Part shown: one piece after another, positions 44,933-53,687 of the stretch
How positions within the stretch are numbered: position 1 is the stretch's first letter
Layout of the letters: each line of letters opens with the position of its first letter
Assembly (NCBI RefSeq): GCF_904846715.1
Contig: NZ_CAJHBU010000001.1
Span: 62,001-126,000, forward strand
From: Psychrobacter vallis
GTDB lineage: Bacteria; Pseudomonadota; Gammaproteobacteria; Pseudomonadales; Moraxellaceae
Direction of reading: 5' to 3'
DNA length: 64,000 bases
The notes under the pieces: generated by a model
Databases searched by the model: none
The model's input: only the letters and a program-made list of their open reading frames with translations
Told to the model about the DNA's origin: nothing
Made by a program: the position numbers and the translations under genes

Positions 44933-45547
44933 ATGAATAAGCGTTTATCTGGTTTACTTACTATGTCAGCAGTATTATTTGCTGGCTCTGCAGTCGCTAC
45001 TACTGCGAACGCTGCAGAAGCAAAAACCTCTCTTGCGATGATTTCACAAGATAACGCCTCCCATATTGATCGTGTCCTTGGTGAGCTTAGCCGTCAACAT
45101 GATGGTGCATCAAGCTTAGTTAAATCAGCACGACAACCGACTTCATTAGCACTTAGCAGCTCGCTGTTAGCCAGTGATACCGCACAAGTTAGCAATGATG
45201 AAGATGTATTAGAACGCCTGACAGCTGTCGCCTCTAACTCAGTCAGCAAATTTAAGCAGACTGGTTTGGCTTCTTGGTATGGTCGTCAGTTTCATGGCCG
45301 CAAAACAGCCAGTGGCGAAACATTTGACATGAATGGCTTAACTGCTGCACATCGCTCACTGCCCTTGAACTGTTATGTCAAAGTCACTAACAAGACCAAT
45401 GGTAAGAGCGTTGTGGTAAAAGTTAATGATCGCGGCCCATTCCATGGTAACCGTGTGTTAGATTTATCTTATGGTGCTGCCAAACGCCTAGGTATTACCA
45501 GTAAAGGCGTCGGTAACGTTGCCATTGAACGCGTATCTGGTCCTTAG
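44933..45547 (+). CDS. rlpA: RlpA-like double-psi beta-barrel septal ring protein
   Basis: A 204-residue secreted protein with a signal peptide (LTMSAVLFAGSAVATTANAAEA) and a C-terminal RlpA/DPBB domain: GLASWYGRQFHGRKTASGE, MNGLTAAHRSLPLNCYVKV, and KVNDRGPFHGNRVLDLSYGAAKRLGI (continuous region). The conserved catalytic-type Asp in NDRGPF is present. RlpA in Pseudomonas is a lytic transglycosylase of septal denuded glycan. There is no SPOR domain and no lipobox, so this is a soluble short form. It may act as a lytic enzyme or only bind glycan. A terminator follows. Confidence 0.87.
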   Translation: MNKRLSGLLTMSAVLFAGSAVATTANAAEAKTSLAMISQDNASHIDRVLGELSRQHDGASSLVKSARQPTSLALSSSLLASDTAQVSNDEDVLERLTAVASNSVSKFKQTGLASWYGRQFHGRKTASGETFDMNGLTAAHRSLPLNCYVKVTNKTNGKSVVVKVNDRGPFHGNRVLDLSYGAAKRLGITSKGVGNVAIERVSGP

Positions 45548-45580
45548 TTTTAAATCAGCTATCGTGCTACCAAATTAAAT

Positions 45581-45620
45581 AAAAAGCGCCTAACTCAACT
45601 CAGTAGTTAGGCGCTTTTTT
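45581..45620. terminator. Bidirectional terminator between the RlpA-like gene and radA
   Basis: AAAAAGCGCCTAACT (45581-45595) and AGTTAGGCGCTTTTT (45605-45619) make a 15-bp perfect stem with a nine-base loop and terminal A and T runs. Confidence 0.93.
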
Positions 45621-45701
45621 ATGGCTCAAGCTTATTCATTTGACAAAAGCATCGAGATTTTATCTCTATAAAAAACGAGAGTCGTAAGCAATTACCGTAT
45701 T

Positions 45702-47138
45702 TTATAACTCAAAAGCGCTTTCAATCGCATCATCAAGACGTTCTACAGCAATCACATTGATACCTTTAAACTGCGGGGAGTCTTTGGCGGGCGCATTGGC
45801 TTTTGGGATAATGGCATGTTTAAATCCATGCTTCATTGCTTCTTTCAAACGCTCCTGACCATTGGGTACGGGGCGAATCTCGCCAGATAACCCGACTTCA
45901 CCGAACACCGCCAATGATGATGGTAATGCTTTTTCTTTGATACTTGAGGCACAAGCGAGCAACACCGCCAAATCAGACCCTGTCTCTATGACCTTGACAC
46001 CACCAACCACATTGACATATACATCCTGCCCACTGGTGTGAATTCCCCCATGCCGATGCATCACTGCCAACAGCATCGATAAACGCTGAAAATCTAACCC
46101 TAATGCCATGCGTCTTGGTTGTCCTTGTGAATCATCAACCAACGCTTGCACCTCGACCAGTAATGGCCTCGTACCTTCACGGCTGACCATAACAACAGAG
46201 CCAGCAACAGGCTTGTCATAACGGCTTAAGAATATAGCAGATGGATTGGCAACTTCTTTGAGTCCCATATCTGTCATCCCAAAAATACCTAATTCGTTAA
46301 CCGCTCCAAAACGGTTTTTGACCGCGCGAATCATCCGAAAACGAGAATCAGACTGACCTTCAAAGTACAACACGGTATCAACCATGTGCTCAAGCACGCG
46401 AGGTCCTGCCAGCGTGCCTTCTTTGGTTACATGACCCACTAAAAAAAGAGCGGTGCCCGTCTGCTTGGCATAGCGAGTCAAAATCGCGGCCGACTCTCGA
46501 ATTTGACTGACGCCACCTGGTGCTGAATTAATCGCGTCTGTATAAATGGTCTGAATAGAATCAATAATAGCAATGGCAGGCTGCTCTTGAGTCAACGCAG
46601 CACAAATGGTCTCTACATTAGTTTCGGCCAATACTCGAAGCCTATCAGCAGGCAAATCTAAGCGCCTAGCACGCATGGCAACTTGTGCGAGTGACTCTTC
46701 ACCCGTCACATACAGCGCACTACCTGCCAAGGAATCTGCCCGCGCCATATTGGTCGCTGTCTGCAGTAAAATAGTCGACTTACCAATACCAGGATCGCCC
46801 CCTATCAACACCACCGAACCCGCTACCAATCCACCACCAAGGACGCGATCAAATTCACTGATACCTGTCGGCAAGCGCGTGTCTAGCGTTACGCTGACTG
46901 CGTTGAGCGGCATCACAGCACTATGAGTGCCTGAATAATTACCAGCTGGCGCATTAGCACCACGAGTAGCGGGTCGACTGGCATTAGGTTTGGCAGTGCT
47001 TTTATTGTGATGCGGCATACTGACATTTGGTGCTTCAACTAGGCTGTTCCACTCTCCGCAATCGGTACACTGCCCTGCCCACTTACCAAAATGCGCGCCG
47101 CAGTGTTGACAGACATAACTGCTCTTATTTTTTGCCAT
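45702..47138 (-). CDS. radA: DNA repair protein RadA
   Basis: RecA-like ATPase helping branch migration in recombinational repair. Domain order matches RadA: an N-terminal zinc finger (YVCQHCGAHFGKWAGQC and CGEW), the ATPase with Walker A IGGDPGIGKST, the RadA-specific KNRFGAVNELGIF motif, and a C-terminal Lon-like domain (YVNVVGGVKV through SLAVFGEVGLSGEIRPV). It is 478 residues; the ~60-residue linker after the zinc finger is Ser/Ala/Asn-rich and extends the usual 460. It is convergent with the RlpA-like gene and lies ~330 bases upstream-side of lptB's end on the same strand. Confidence 0.95.
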   Translation of the reverse strand: MAKNKSSYVCQHCGAHFGKWAGQCTDCGEWNSLVEAPNVSMPHHNKSTAKPNASRPATRGANAPAGNYSGTHSAVMPLNAVSVTLDTRLPTGISEFDRVLGGGLVAGSVVLIGGDPGIGKSTILLQTATNMARADSLAGSALYVTGEESLAQVAMRARRLDLPADRLRVLAETNVETICAALTQEQPAIAIIDSIQTIYTDAINSAPGGVSQIRESAAILTRYAKQTGTALFLVGHVTKEGTLAGPRVLEHMVDTVLYFEGQSDSRFRMIRAVKNRFGAVNELGIFGMTDMGLKEVANPSAIFLSRYDKPVAGSVVMVSREGTRPLLVEVQALVDDSQGQPRRMALGLDFQRLSMLLAVMHRHGGIHTSGQDVYVNVVGGVKVIETGSDLAVLLACASSIKEKALPSSLAVFGEVGLSGEIRPVPNGQERLKEAMKHGFKHAIIPKANAPAKDSPQFKGINVIAVERLDDAIESAFEL

Positions 47139-47470
47139 AACTTACGAGCCTTATTCAGGTGTTCAATCAAGGGGATTTTATAGAATATAGTGACGCCTTT
47201 ATAAGCGTTAATTTGGGCGTCATTTTTAAGACAGATCACTCTTTAAGGTGACAGACCTTTTTTTATAGAAGGGATAAGAGTAAGGCTATGATCGATACTG
47301 GGTAAAATGGATACATGACATCGTGATCTGAAACTGGTACATATCAGAAAAACCAAAATCAAAGAAAGCTCATAATTGCCAGCGTGAGGATTTGATTAAA
47401 AGCCTTGTACCAGTAGCCAACGTAGATATAAGCCCGAGACATATTTTGACGTACTGGCTGTACTTAAATA
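47139..47470. other. Intergenic region between lptB and radA
   Basis: About 332 bases. Around 47249-47263 a small stem AAGGT/ACCTT is followed by seven T residues, on the plus strand; it is too short to call. Otherwise I see no ORF, repeat or clear regulatory site. The radA promoter should be here. Confidence 0.4.
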
Positions 47471-48250
47471 TTAAACTTGAAAGTCTTTACCCAAGTAGAC
47501 AGACTTCACTAATTCATTTTCTAAGACTTCAGAGGCAGTGCCTTCAGCAATAATAGCGCCTTCTGAAACGATATATGCTTTTTCGCAAATGGCCAAAGTA
47601 TCACGGACGTTATGGTCGGTAATCAACACACCGATGCCACGATTTTTTAGTGTTAAGATAACATCTTTAATATCGCCAACAGAGATCGGGTCAACGCCTG
47701 CAAAAGGCTCATCCAATAGTATGAACTTGGGGTCGGCGGCCAACGCACGGGCAATCTCACAACGGCGACGCTCGCCACCTGAGACACTCATACCCAGTGA
47801 TTTGCGTACGTGCTCTAAATGAAATTCGCCAATCAATTTTTCAAGCTCTTGTTGCTGCTCACTTGCACTCAGTTCTTTACGAGTTTGCAAAATAGCCAAA
47901 ATATTGTCTTCGATAGACAATTTACGAAAAATAGAGGCTTCTTGCGGCAAATAACCAATACCAGCACGAGCACGCTCATGCATCGCATATTTAGATAAAT
48001 CCATTTTTCCTAGGGTCACACGTCCTTTATCCATATTGACCAGCCCTACCACCATATAAAAGCTGGTCGTTTTACCGGCACCATTTGGCCCTAACAAGCC
48101 AACGACTTGTCCTTGTTCCACAGAAAAAGAGACGTCTTTGACCACCCAGCGCTTGCCATAACGCTTACCTAAATTTTGCATAGATAAGCGTGCGATAGGC
48201 GAGGTCTCATTGGTGGTTACTAAGGGGTCTATATTTTTACTATCACTCAT
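47471..48250 (-). CDS. lptB: LPS export ABC transporter ATP-binding protein LptB
   Basis: Cytoplasmic ATPase of the LptB2FGC complex that extracts LPS from the inner membrane. Walker A is [17 protein letters not shown], the Q-loop [12 protein letters not shown] is LptB-typical, the signature is [16 protein letters not shown], and Walker B is [13 protein letters not shown]. Starting at 48250 it has a ~20-residue N-terminal extension relative to E. coli; a frame start at 48271 is also possible. It is the last gene of kdsD-kdsC-lptC-lptA-lptB. lptF and lptG are elsewhere, as usual. Confidence 0.94.
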   Translation of the reverse strand: MSDSKNIDPLVTTNETSPIARLSMQNLGKRYGKRWVVKDVSFSVEQGQVVGLLGPNGAGKTTSFYMVVGLVNMDKGRVTLGKMDLSKYAMHERARAGIGYLPQEASIFRKLSIEDNILAILQTRKELSASEQQQELEKLIGEFHLEHVRKSLGMSVSGGERRRCEIARALAADPKFILLDEPFAGVDPISVGDIKDVILTLKNRGIGVLITDHNVRDTLAICEKAYIVSEGAIIAEGTASEVLENELVKSVYLGKDFQV

Positions 48251-48373
48251 AACTGACTCATACTGTTGCAAAATTCAAGCACTGATATATTTATACGAGC
48301 CCCTTCATATCAATGTCTTCATATAAAGGGGTTTAGAGACATTCGTATACTGATAAATGAACGGTATCACCGC

Positions 48374-48952
48374 TTAGCGTATACCAGTTTGGCTGCTACT
48401 ATTACTGGGCGGAAATACCAGCTCTACTCGCTGATTACCGCCAGCAGTGGCTTCAACATCTCCTGCTTTTAGGCTATAACGAATGACGTTACCCGCAAAA
48501 CTTGCGCCGTTTTGAACCAGTTTGGCATTGCCCGTCAAAGTAACAATACCAGTCACCGCATTGTAATCAATTTTATTGGCCTGACCTTTTGCTAAGCCTT
48601 TTTCTTGCGTGACAACCTGTTGCATGGTTGCTGGGCGTCCAGTTGCGACAGCAGAATTAATACTGCGCTGCTGCGATAAATTGACCGTGATATTATCGGC
48701 GGTCATCTTAAACGTACCTTGAGTGATAATGACGCTGCCCGAGTAACTGGTGACGCCTGTACGCTCACTATAAGTGGCTTTGTCAGCCAATAGCTTGATT
48801 TCTTGATTGGCATCTGATGGTAACGCATGGCTATAAAGTGGTAACGCCAACAGCAAAACCATCGGCAACGCACGTGATTGGCGCAAGCTGTGTGGTATTA
48901 GATTTGAGCGTATCAATGATGAGCGCAAAGCAGGCAAAGATTTATATTTCAT
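48374..48952 (-). CDS. lptA: LPS transport periplasmic bridge protein LptA
   Basis: Periplasmic beta-jellyroll protein forming the bridge for LPS from LptC to LptD. It has a signal peptide (LPMVLLLALPLYSHALP), with cleavage probably after SHA, followed by the OstA-like domain: IKLLADKATYSERTGVTSYSG, the repeated G-x-V strands, ADNITVNL and the late TGIVTLTGNAKLVQNG. It is about 192 residues from ATG at 48952; the in-frame GTG at 48961 is an alternative. It lies directly between lptC and lptB. A 92-base spacer containing a TIR-like TAGGGCGTGTCATCATG separates it from lptC. Confidence 0.92.
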   Translation of the reverse strand: MKYKSLPALRSSLIRSNLIPHSLRQSRALPMVLLLALPLYSHALPSDANQEIKLLADKATYSERTGVTSYSGSVIITQGTFKMTADNITVNLSQQRSINSAVATGRPATMQQVVTQEKGLAKGQANKIDYNAVTGIVTLTGNAKLVQNGASFAGNVIRYSLKAGDVEATAGGNQRVELVFPPSNSSSQTGIR

Positions 48953-49000
48953 AAAAATCACTCGTTGTATAAGGGGTAATAGGATTTGCGCACTTCATGC

Positions 49001-49020
49001 TAGGGCGTGTCATCATGTAT
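49001..49020. repeat. Solo inverted-end-like sequence between lptC and lptA
   Basis: TAGGGCGTGTCATCATGTAT resembles the left end TAGGGCGTGTCCTCATTTC of the element at 8823. No opposite end is seen within the gap, so this may be a relic or chance. Confidence 0.35.
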
Positions 49021-49053
49021 TTTTAGTATAATAGTCAATAAAGGCAATGCTAA

Positions 49054-49638
49054 TCAGAATAATGCTTTATCTTGGCGTTCGGCTGGAGTAAAGGCGACTG
49101 CCACTTGGCCAAACTCATACTCACCTGTTTCAAGGTTCGCTTTCATGCTGGAGGCTTCAAAGCGATTCATACCCTGTTCAATCTTAACAGGCTCTTCGCT
49201 ATATACCTGCCCTGACTTGGTATTGCCTTTGAGCGTACTCCCAGTCACCTTAATGGGTTCAATGTCAGGTGCACCTTTATTGCCTTCACTGACCAATGAA
49301 AAACCACCCGACAAACTAAGCTGGCCCGTTTGCTGACTAATAGCGGCACTACCCGCTTCGATACGATAGCGCTGCTCAGCTGACGGCTCCCAATTCATGG
49401 TAATACCTGACATCTCGTCTAAATTGGTCTCTGGGTTGTGCGTCAAAGATTCAGCGGTGAGCTCATACTCAGTCTCACCTTTCTCATTCGTCTGTACGGC
49501 CTTGATATCTGTCGCTTCATAATCGACATCAGTCGTCTCCATACTAACGGGCGGCGCAACTTCCCCTTGCTGCTGAAAAAACCAGCCAGCAATACCAGCA
49601 ATAATCAGGGCGAGGACGATTAAAACACGAGTATTCAC
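49054..49638 (-). CDS. lptC: LPS export membrane protein LptC
   Basis: Bitopic inner-membrane protein passing LPS from LptB2FG to LptA. One N-terminal helix (VLIVLALIIAGIAGWFFQQ, about 4-22) is followed by a periplasmic OstA-like domain with YELTAESLTHNPETN, ISQQTGQLSLSGGFSLVS, and RFEASSMKANLETGEY. It is 194 residues, normal for LptC. Its ATG overlaps the kdsC stop by four bases, so translation is coupled. The sequence identity of LptC is low across Proteobacteria, so the call rests on topology plus context, and is firm. Confidence 0.9.
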   Translation of the reverse strand: MNTRVLIVLALIIAGIAGWFFQQQGEVAPPVSMETTDVDYEATDIKAVQTNEKGETEYELTAESLTHNPETNLDEMSGITMNWEPSAEQRYRIEAGSAAISQQTGQLSLSGGFSLVSEGNKGAPDIEPIKVTGSTLKGNTKSGQVYSEEPVKIEQGMNRFEASSMKANLETGEYEFGQVAVAFTPAERQDKALF

Positions 49639-50201
49639 GACAAATCATCCTGATTTTTGGCTTCATCAAGCGTGTAGTGTGCGATAAAGTCTTGATAGTG
49701 ACCATGACCTTTTAAAATAAGGTCACATATTTCACGTACGGCACCAGTACCGCCAGCACGCGTGGTAATCATATCACTGCGATTGATGACTTCTGCGTGC
49801 GCATTAGGCACTGTTGCAGAAAATCCCACCGTTTGCATCGCTTTGATATCTGGTAAATCATCACCCATATAGGCGCAATCAGCGGCAGTGATACCAAGTG
49901 CTGGATCAAGGATAGACAACAGCTCGTTAAAAGCCATTAACTTGTCATCGCGACCTTGTATCACATAATTGACACCCATTTCTGCGGCACGCTTATCAAC
50001 CATGGCACTACTACGACCAGTTATAATTGCCGTCAAAATACCATAACGCGCTAAAGACTTGACGCCAACGCCATCATGAACTGAGAATGCTTTGGTCTCT
50101 GTACCATTGGCATCATAAATAATTTGACCATTTGATAAAATACCATCAACGTCCATTACTAATAGCTTTACTTGTCCAGCTTTTTTGATTAAGTCTTGCA
50201 T
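49635..50201 (-). CDS. kdsC: 3-deoxy-D-manno-octulosonate 8-phosphate phosphatase
   Basis: HAD-superfamily phosphatase releasing KDO from KDO-8-phosphate, for the LPS inner core. The catalytic motif is LLVMDVDGILSNGQI (DxD), followed by the Thr motif IITGRSS, and YMGDDLPDIKAM with the Mg-binding Asp pair. The 188 residues and lack of a cap domain fit tetrameric KdsC. It is immediately downstream of kdsD (37-base gap) and overlaps lptC, as in the E. coli yrbH-yrbI-yrbK order. Confidence 0.95.
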   Translation of the reverse strand: MQDLIKKAGQVKLLVMDVDGILSNGQIIYDANGTETKAFSVHDGVGVKSLARYGILTAIITGRSSAMVDKRAAEMGVNYVIQGRDDKLMAFNELLSILDPALGITAADCAYMGDDLPDIKAMQTVGFSATVPNAHAEVINRSDMITTRAGGTGAVREICDLILKGHGHYQDFIAHYTLDEAKNQDDLS

Positions 50202-50237
50202 CCGTGGTCTCTTCTTAAAGGCTGTTTTTTTATGCGA

Positions 50238-51230
50238 CTATTTTACACCAGCTTGCAGCAAATCATGTACCGTAATAATAGCTTCTAAATGATTCTCGTC
50301 ATCAATAATTAATAACTGATTGATGCTATTTTCATTCATGACACTCAGCGCATCTGACGCACGCATGGCCTTACTAACGTGGCGCGGATTGCGAACCATC
50401 ATGTCGCGCATTGGCGTTTGCAGATCAATGCCTTTTTCTAGATTGCGTCTCAGGTCACCATCTGTAAACACGCCGACGACCTTATCATTATCATCAATCA
50501 CCACTGTCATACCCAAACGTCCAGCAGACATGGTAAAGAGCGCTTCTTGCAACGGTGCGTTTTGATGAATGATAGGTAACTCATCATAATTAGTATGCAT
50601 TAAGTCTTCAACTCGCGTCAGCAGCTGGCGACCCAATGCACCTGCTGGATGCGACAAAGCAAAATCTTCTGACGTAAAGTTGCGGGCATGTACCAACGCC
50701 ACAGCCAAGGCGTCGCCAAGTGCTAACGTCGCTGTGGTACTAGACGTTGGCGCAAGGTTAAGTGGACAAGCCTCTTGCGACTTACCAAGTGTCAATACAA
50801 TGTCTGCCGCATGGGGTAGCATGCCGCGCTTATCACGGCTAATGCTGATGAGCGGTATATTCAGACGTTTGACAACGGGCAATAACATTTTAATTTCATC
50901 TGATTCACCAGAGTTGGAGATTGCCAGCAATACATCGCCTTTTACCAACATACCCAAGTCACCATGCCCTGCTTCACCAGGATGCATAAAAAATGCAGGC
51001 GTGCCCGTAGAAGCAAATGTCGCTGCTATTTTACGGCCAATCAATCCTGATTTACCCATACCAGTGACCACGACTCGACCTTGGCAAGCCAAAATAATAT
51101 CGCAAGCCTGCGCAAACCTATCATCTATCTGCTCTGTCAGTAATGACAACGCTGATATCTCTGTATTAATCGCTTCGATAGCTGTACTTATAAACTGCTC
51201 ATAGGTCAAATTGATTTGGGTATTACTCAT
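50238..51230 (-). CDS. kdsD: Arabinose-5-phosphate isomerase KdsD
   Basis: Converts ribulose-5-phosphate to arabinose-5-phosphate, the precursor of KDO. The 330-residue protein has an SIS domain (VVTGMGKSGLIGRKIAATF, MHPGEAGHGDLGM, ISNSGESDEI) and two C-terminal CBS domains (about 205-330), the standard KdsD architecture. It leads the kdsD-kdsC-lptC-lptA-lptB cluster; the promoter should be in the ~230-base gap after hfq. The calcium/sodium antiporter yrbG that precedes it in E. coli is not here. Confidence 0.95.
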   Translation of the reverse strand: MSNTQINLTYEQFISTAIEAINTEISALSLLTEQIDDRFAQACDIILACQGRVVVTGMGKSGLIGRKIAATFASTGTPAFFMHPGEAGHGDLGMLVKGDVLLAISNSGESDEIKMLLPVVKRLNIPLISISRDKRGMLPHAADIVLTLGKSQEACPLNLAPTSSTTATLALGDALAVALVHARNFTSEDFALSHPAGALGRQLLTRVEDLMHTNYDELPIIHQNAPLQEALFTMSAGRLGMTVVIDDNDKVVGVFTDGDLRRNLEKGIDLQTPMRDMMVRNPRHVSKAMRASDALSVMNENSINQLLIIDDENHLEAIITVHDLLQAGVK

Positions 51231-51464
51231 GAATCCACTCTATTTTTATAATGAATCAAGATAGTATTTTACTATACTATGCCTAATATTAATAATAATC
51301 CGTCAAAGCTATAGCAAGTAATGTGATTACAGCCGACCTGACACTTTATGTCAGCTAATGATTTTACATACATTTATTTAGACAAAAAAAACCCACTATA
51401 GAAGCAGGTCTTGATCGAATCACTCATGTCTCAACGATGCATTCTCAATCATGCAGTCTAATGT

Positions 51465-51992
51465 TTAATCATTGCTATCATTAGTGTCATCGTTTGACTT
51501 GTCTTCAAAGCCGGTGTTCTCTGCTGGTGTTTCAAAACCACGGTCTTGACCAAAACCACCGCGCTCAAAACCACGTTCCTGACCTTGACCAAAACTGCCG
51601 CGATCAAAACCACGCTCTTGACCTTGACTAAAGCCGCCACGATTAAAACCACTACGGTTGGCCGCAAAACCGCGCTCTTCAAAACCGCCGCCAGCAGCAG
51701 GATTGCTACCACGTTCAAAGCCACTGCCCTGATAACCTGTTGGGGCGGCACTTTGAGCTTGAGCACCAGTACTTGTTGTGCTGCTTCGCGGGTTACGAGC
51801 TGGTACAACAGTTGAAATGGCATGCTTATAAACCATTTGACTGACAGTATTTTTGAGCAGTACCACATACTGATCAAACGACTCAATCTGACCTTGCAGC
51901 TTGATACCGTTGACCAAAAAAATAGAAACAGGAATGCGATCTTTACGCAGCGAATTCAAGAACGGATCTTGTAAAGTTTGTCCTTTTGACAT
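51465..51992 (-). CDS. hfq: RNA chaperone Hfq with long glycine-rich C-terminal tail
   Basis: Hexameric Sm-like protein that pairs small RNAs with mRNAs. The core (about 1-70) is canonical: [28 protein letters not shown], the [11 protein letters not shown]m1 end and the [13 protein letters not shown]m2 motif (continuous stretches). The remaining ~105 residues are a low-complexity tail with Gly/Arg/Phe/Gln repeats ([34 protein letters not shown]) and an acidic Asn/Asp-rich end. E. coli Hfq is 102 residues. Moraxellaceae are known for such long glycine-rich tails. It lies downstream of miaA as usual, but with a 445-base gap, so it may have its own promoter. Confidence 0.96.
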   Translation of the reverse strand: MSKGQTLQDPFLNSLRKDRIPVSIFLVNGIKLQGQIESFDQYVVLLKNTVSQMVYKHAISTVVPARNPRSSTTSTGAQAQSAAPTGYQGSGFERGSNPAAGGGFEERGFAANRSGFNRGGFSQGQERGFDRGSFGQGQERGFERGGFGQDRGFETPAENTGFEDKSNDDTNDSND

Positions 51993-52437
51993 GAAATCTC
52001 TCCTAAATATTATATAGTTATATTTTAAGCGCCAATTATTCTAAGTGTTGATTCAATTATAATGGCTAAAGGTAGATAGAATAATAAGTTTTCTTTTTAA
52101 AATGTATCTAAATAAACACTTATCGTTGTTAAGTGACTCACTTTACCGTGAATAAATTATTATTGTCAGTCATTACGTAACTATTTATTTCATTGATTTG
52201 TTTTATAAATATTTTTTGCCAACAAATATCCATCAAGCAATAGCTATTAGGTAGAAATTGGGCTGACATTATGCCTAATGCTTTAATAGATGTAAGATTA
52301 TAACAGCTATCTTCATCATCATTTGAAACTAATTGTCATTACTTATTCATGTGCTTATGAAATTTTCTTAGATTTTTGATACCGCATTTTTTATACAGAA
52401 TACTTCTAATAGTATGATTTTTTATTGTAGATACCCT
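51993..52437. other. AT-rich intergenic region between miaA and hfq
   Basis: 445 bases, strongly AT-rich, with no ORF of coding character. In most Gammaproteobacteria miaA and hfq are nearly adjacent, so this spacing is unusual. It should contain an hfq promoter. I see no repeat copy and no hairpin longer than a few base pairs. Confidence 0.45.
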
Positions 52438-53619
52438 TTATTGCAGATACTCTCTTGCTTGAACCATGGTAGAAAAATCTCGTATCGTCAGAGTATTATT
52501 TACAGAGTTATTATTATTGCGTAAATCAGATTCCATTGGCATTACGACAGGCGTATTAGGCAATTGCATGACTTTGCGTAACCACGTGTGCTGGCGCTTC
52601 GCCAACTGCCTCGTAGCATATAATGCCTTATTTTGCATTTGCTGACAAGCAAGTGCCTCTGTCTGAGTCGCAGATCTGATAGATTCTGTCTGCAACGCGG
52701 TAATTGACTTTGTTTTTTTATTGACTGACTCATCAAGCGTGCCAAAGGCACTATAAAATTGCGCTTTATCCAAATGTGGTTGGGAAAATACTGGATGGTC
52801 AATATGAACCAAATACTCTAATACTTGCCGATAACCAACGCAGCGCATAGCAGGCAAGTTAGGTGTCAACGGATACTGCTCAAGTAAATGAACGACTTCA
52901 TCCACCAAACCTTCATCCCACATGATGTCTAAACGCTGCTCGATACGCTCATGCAGCCATAGACGATCGGGCATGACCGCCAATGCGTGCCATTGCTGGT
53001 TTGGATTGTGAGCCAATGCTTGTTTGGGCTGGCGCTGCCAGTCACTTATTGGCATGTCTGTTTGCAGATACACTTCCACAGCGCGGGTGATGCGCTGGGT
53101 ATCGGTGGCATTGAGTCGCTGATGACTGATTGAATCTACTTTACCGAGATAGTCGTATAATGTACCAATGCCCTCCTCTTGTCGCCACTGCTCAACTCGC
53201 GCGCGCACGCTGTCATCACTATCAGGCACAGGAGACAATCCATCCAGTAGCGCCATGTAGTACATCATGGTGCCACCCACGAGCAAGGGTATTTTGCCAT
53301 TCTGGTGACAACGGTCAATCAAGCGTGCAACGTCACTGACAAACTCAGCAACACTATAGCTTTGCATTGGATCAATGATATCTACTAAATAATGGGGATA
53401 ACGAATGAGCTCAGCAGCAGACGGTTTGGCTGTACCAATATTCATATCGCGATATATCAGCGCTGAATCTACTGAAATTAGCTCATAACGTCCGGTATCG
53501 TATAGCTCATAAGCCAGCGCTGTTTTGCCACTGGCCGTTGGTGCCATCAAACACACCACACTATTATCTGCCAATTTATGAGATGAGTTATGAGATAAGC
53601 GATCGGACGAATGTCTCAT
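52438..53619 (-). CDS. miaA: tRNA dimethylallyltransferase
   Basis: Adds a dimethylallyl group to A37 of tRNAs reading UNN codons. Motifs: MAPTASGKTALAYELYD (P-loop), ISVDSALIYRDMNIGTAKP (with Ser/Ala variation in DSxxxYR), the VGGTMMYYMALLDGLSPVP region and AMRCVGYRQVLEYL. It is 393 residues, longer than the ~315 of E. coli. The extra ~60 residues are a Ser/Thr/Gln-rich insert between about 285 and 335 and a short C-terminal tail after the QLAKRQHTWLRK basic motif. It is located in the conserved tsaE-mutL-miaA-hfq neighbourhood, 68 bases after mutL. Confidence 0.94.
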   Translation of the reverse strand: MRHSSDRLSHNSSHKLADNSVVCLMAPTASGKTALAYELYDTGRYELISVDSALIYRDMNIGTAKPSAAELIRYPHYLVDIIDPMQSYSVAEFVSDVARLIDRCHQNGKIPLLVGGTMMYYMALLDGLSPVPDSDDSVRARVEQWRQEEGIGTLYDYLGKVDSISHQRLNATDTQRITRAVEVYLQTDMPISDWQRQPKQALAHNPNQQWHALAVMPDRLWLHERIEQRLDIMWDEGLVDEVVHLLEQYPLTPNLPAMRCVGYRQVLEYLVHIDHPVFSQPHLDKAQFYSAFGTLDESVNKKTKSITALQTESIRSATQTEALACQQMQNKALYATRQLAKRQHTWLRKVMQLPNTPVVMPMESDLRNNNNSVNNTLTIRDFSTMVQAREYLQ

Positions 53620-53687
53620 GGAATTGCCTTTAGTAATGATGAATAGTTGTTAATAATTGTGAGTAACCAAAACCTAACGTAGTATTT

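Noticed and set aside
51546..51720. Direct repeats within hfq that could suggest a CRISPR-like or satellite array.
   Set aside because: They are in-frame codons of the Gly/Arg/Phe/Gln repeat tail of Hfq, with no spacers of constant length.
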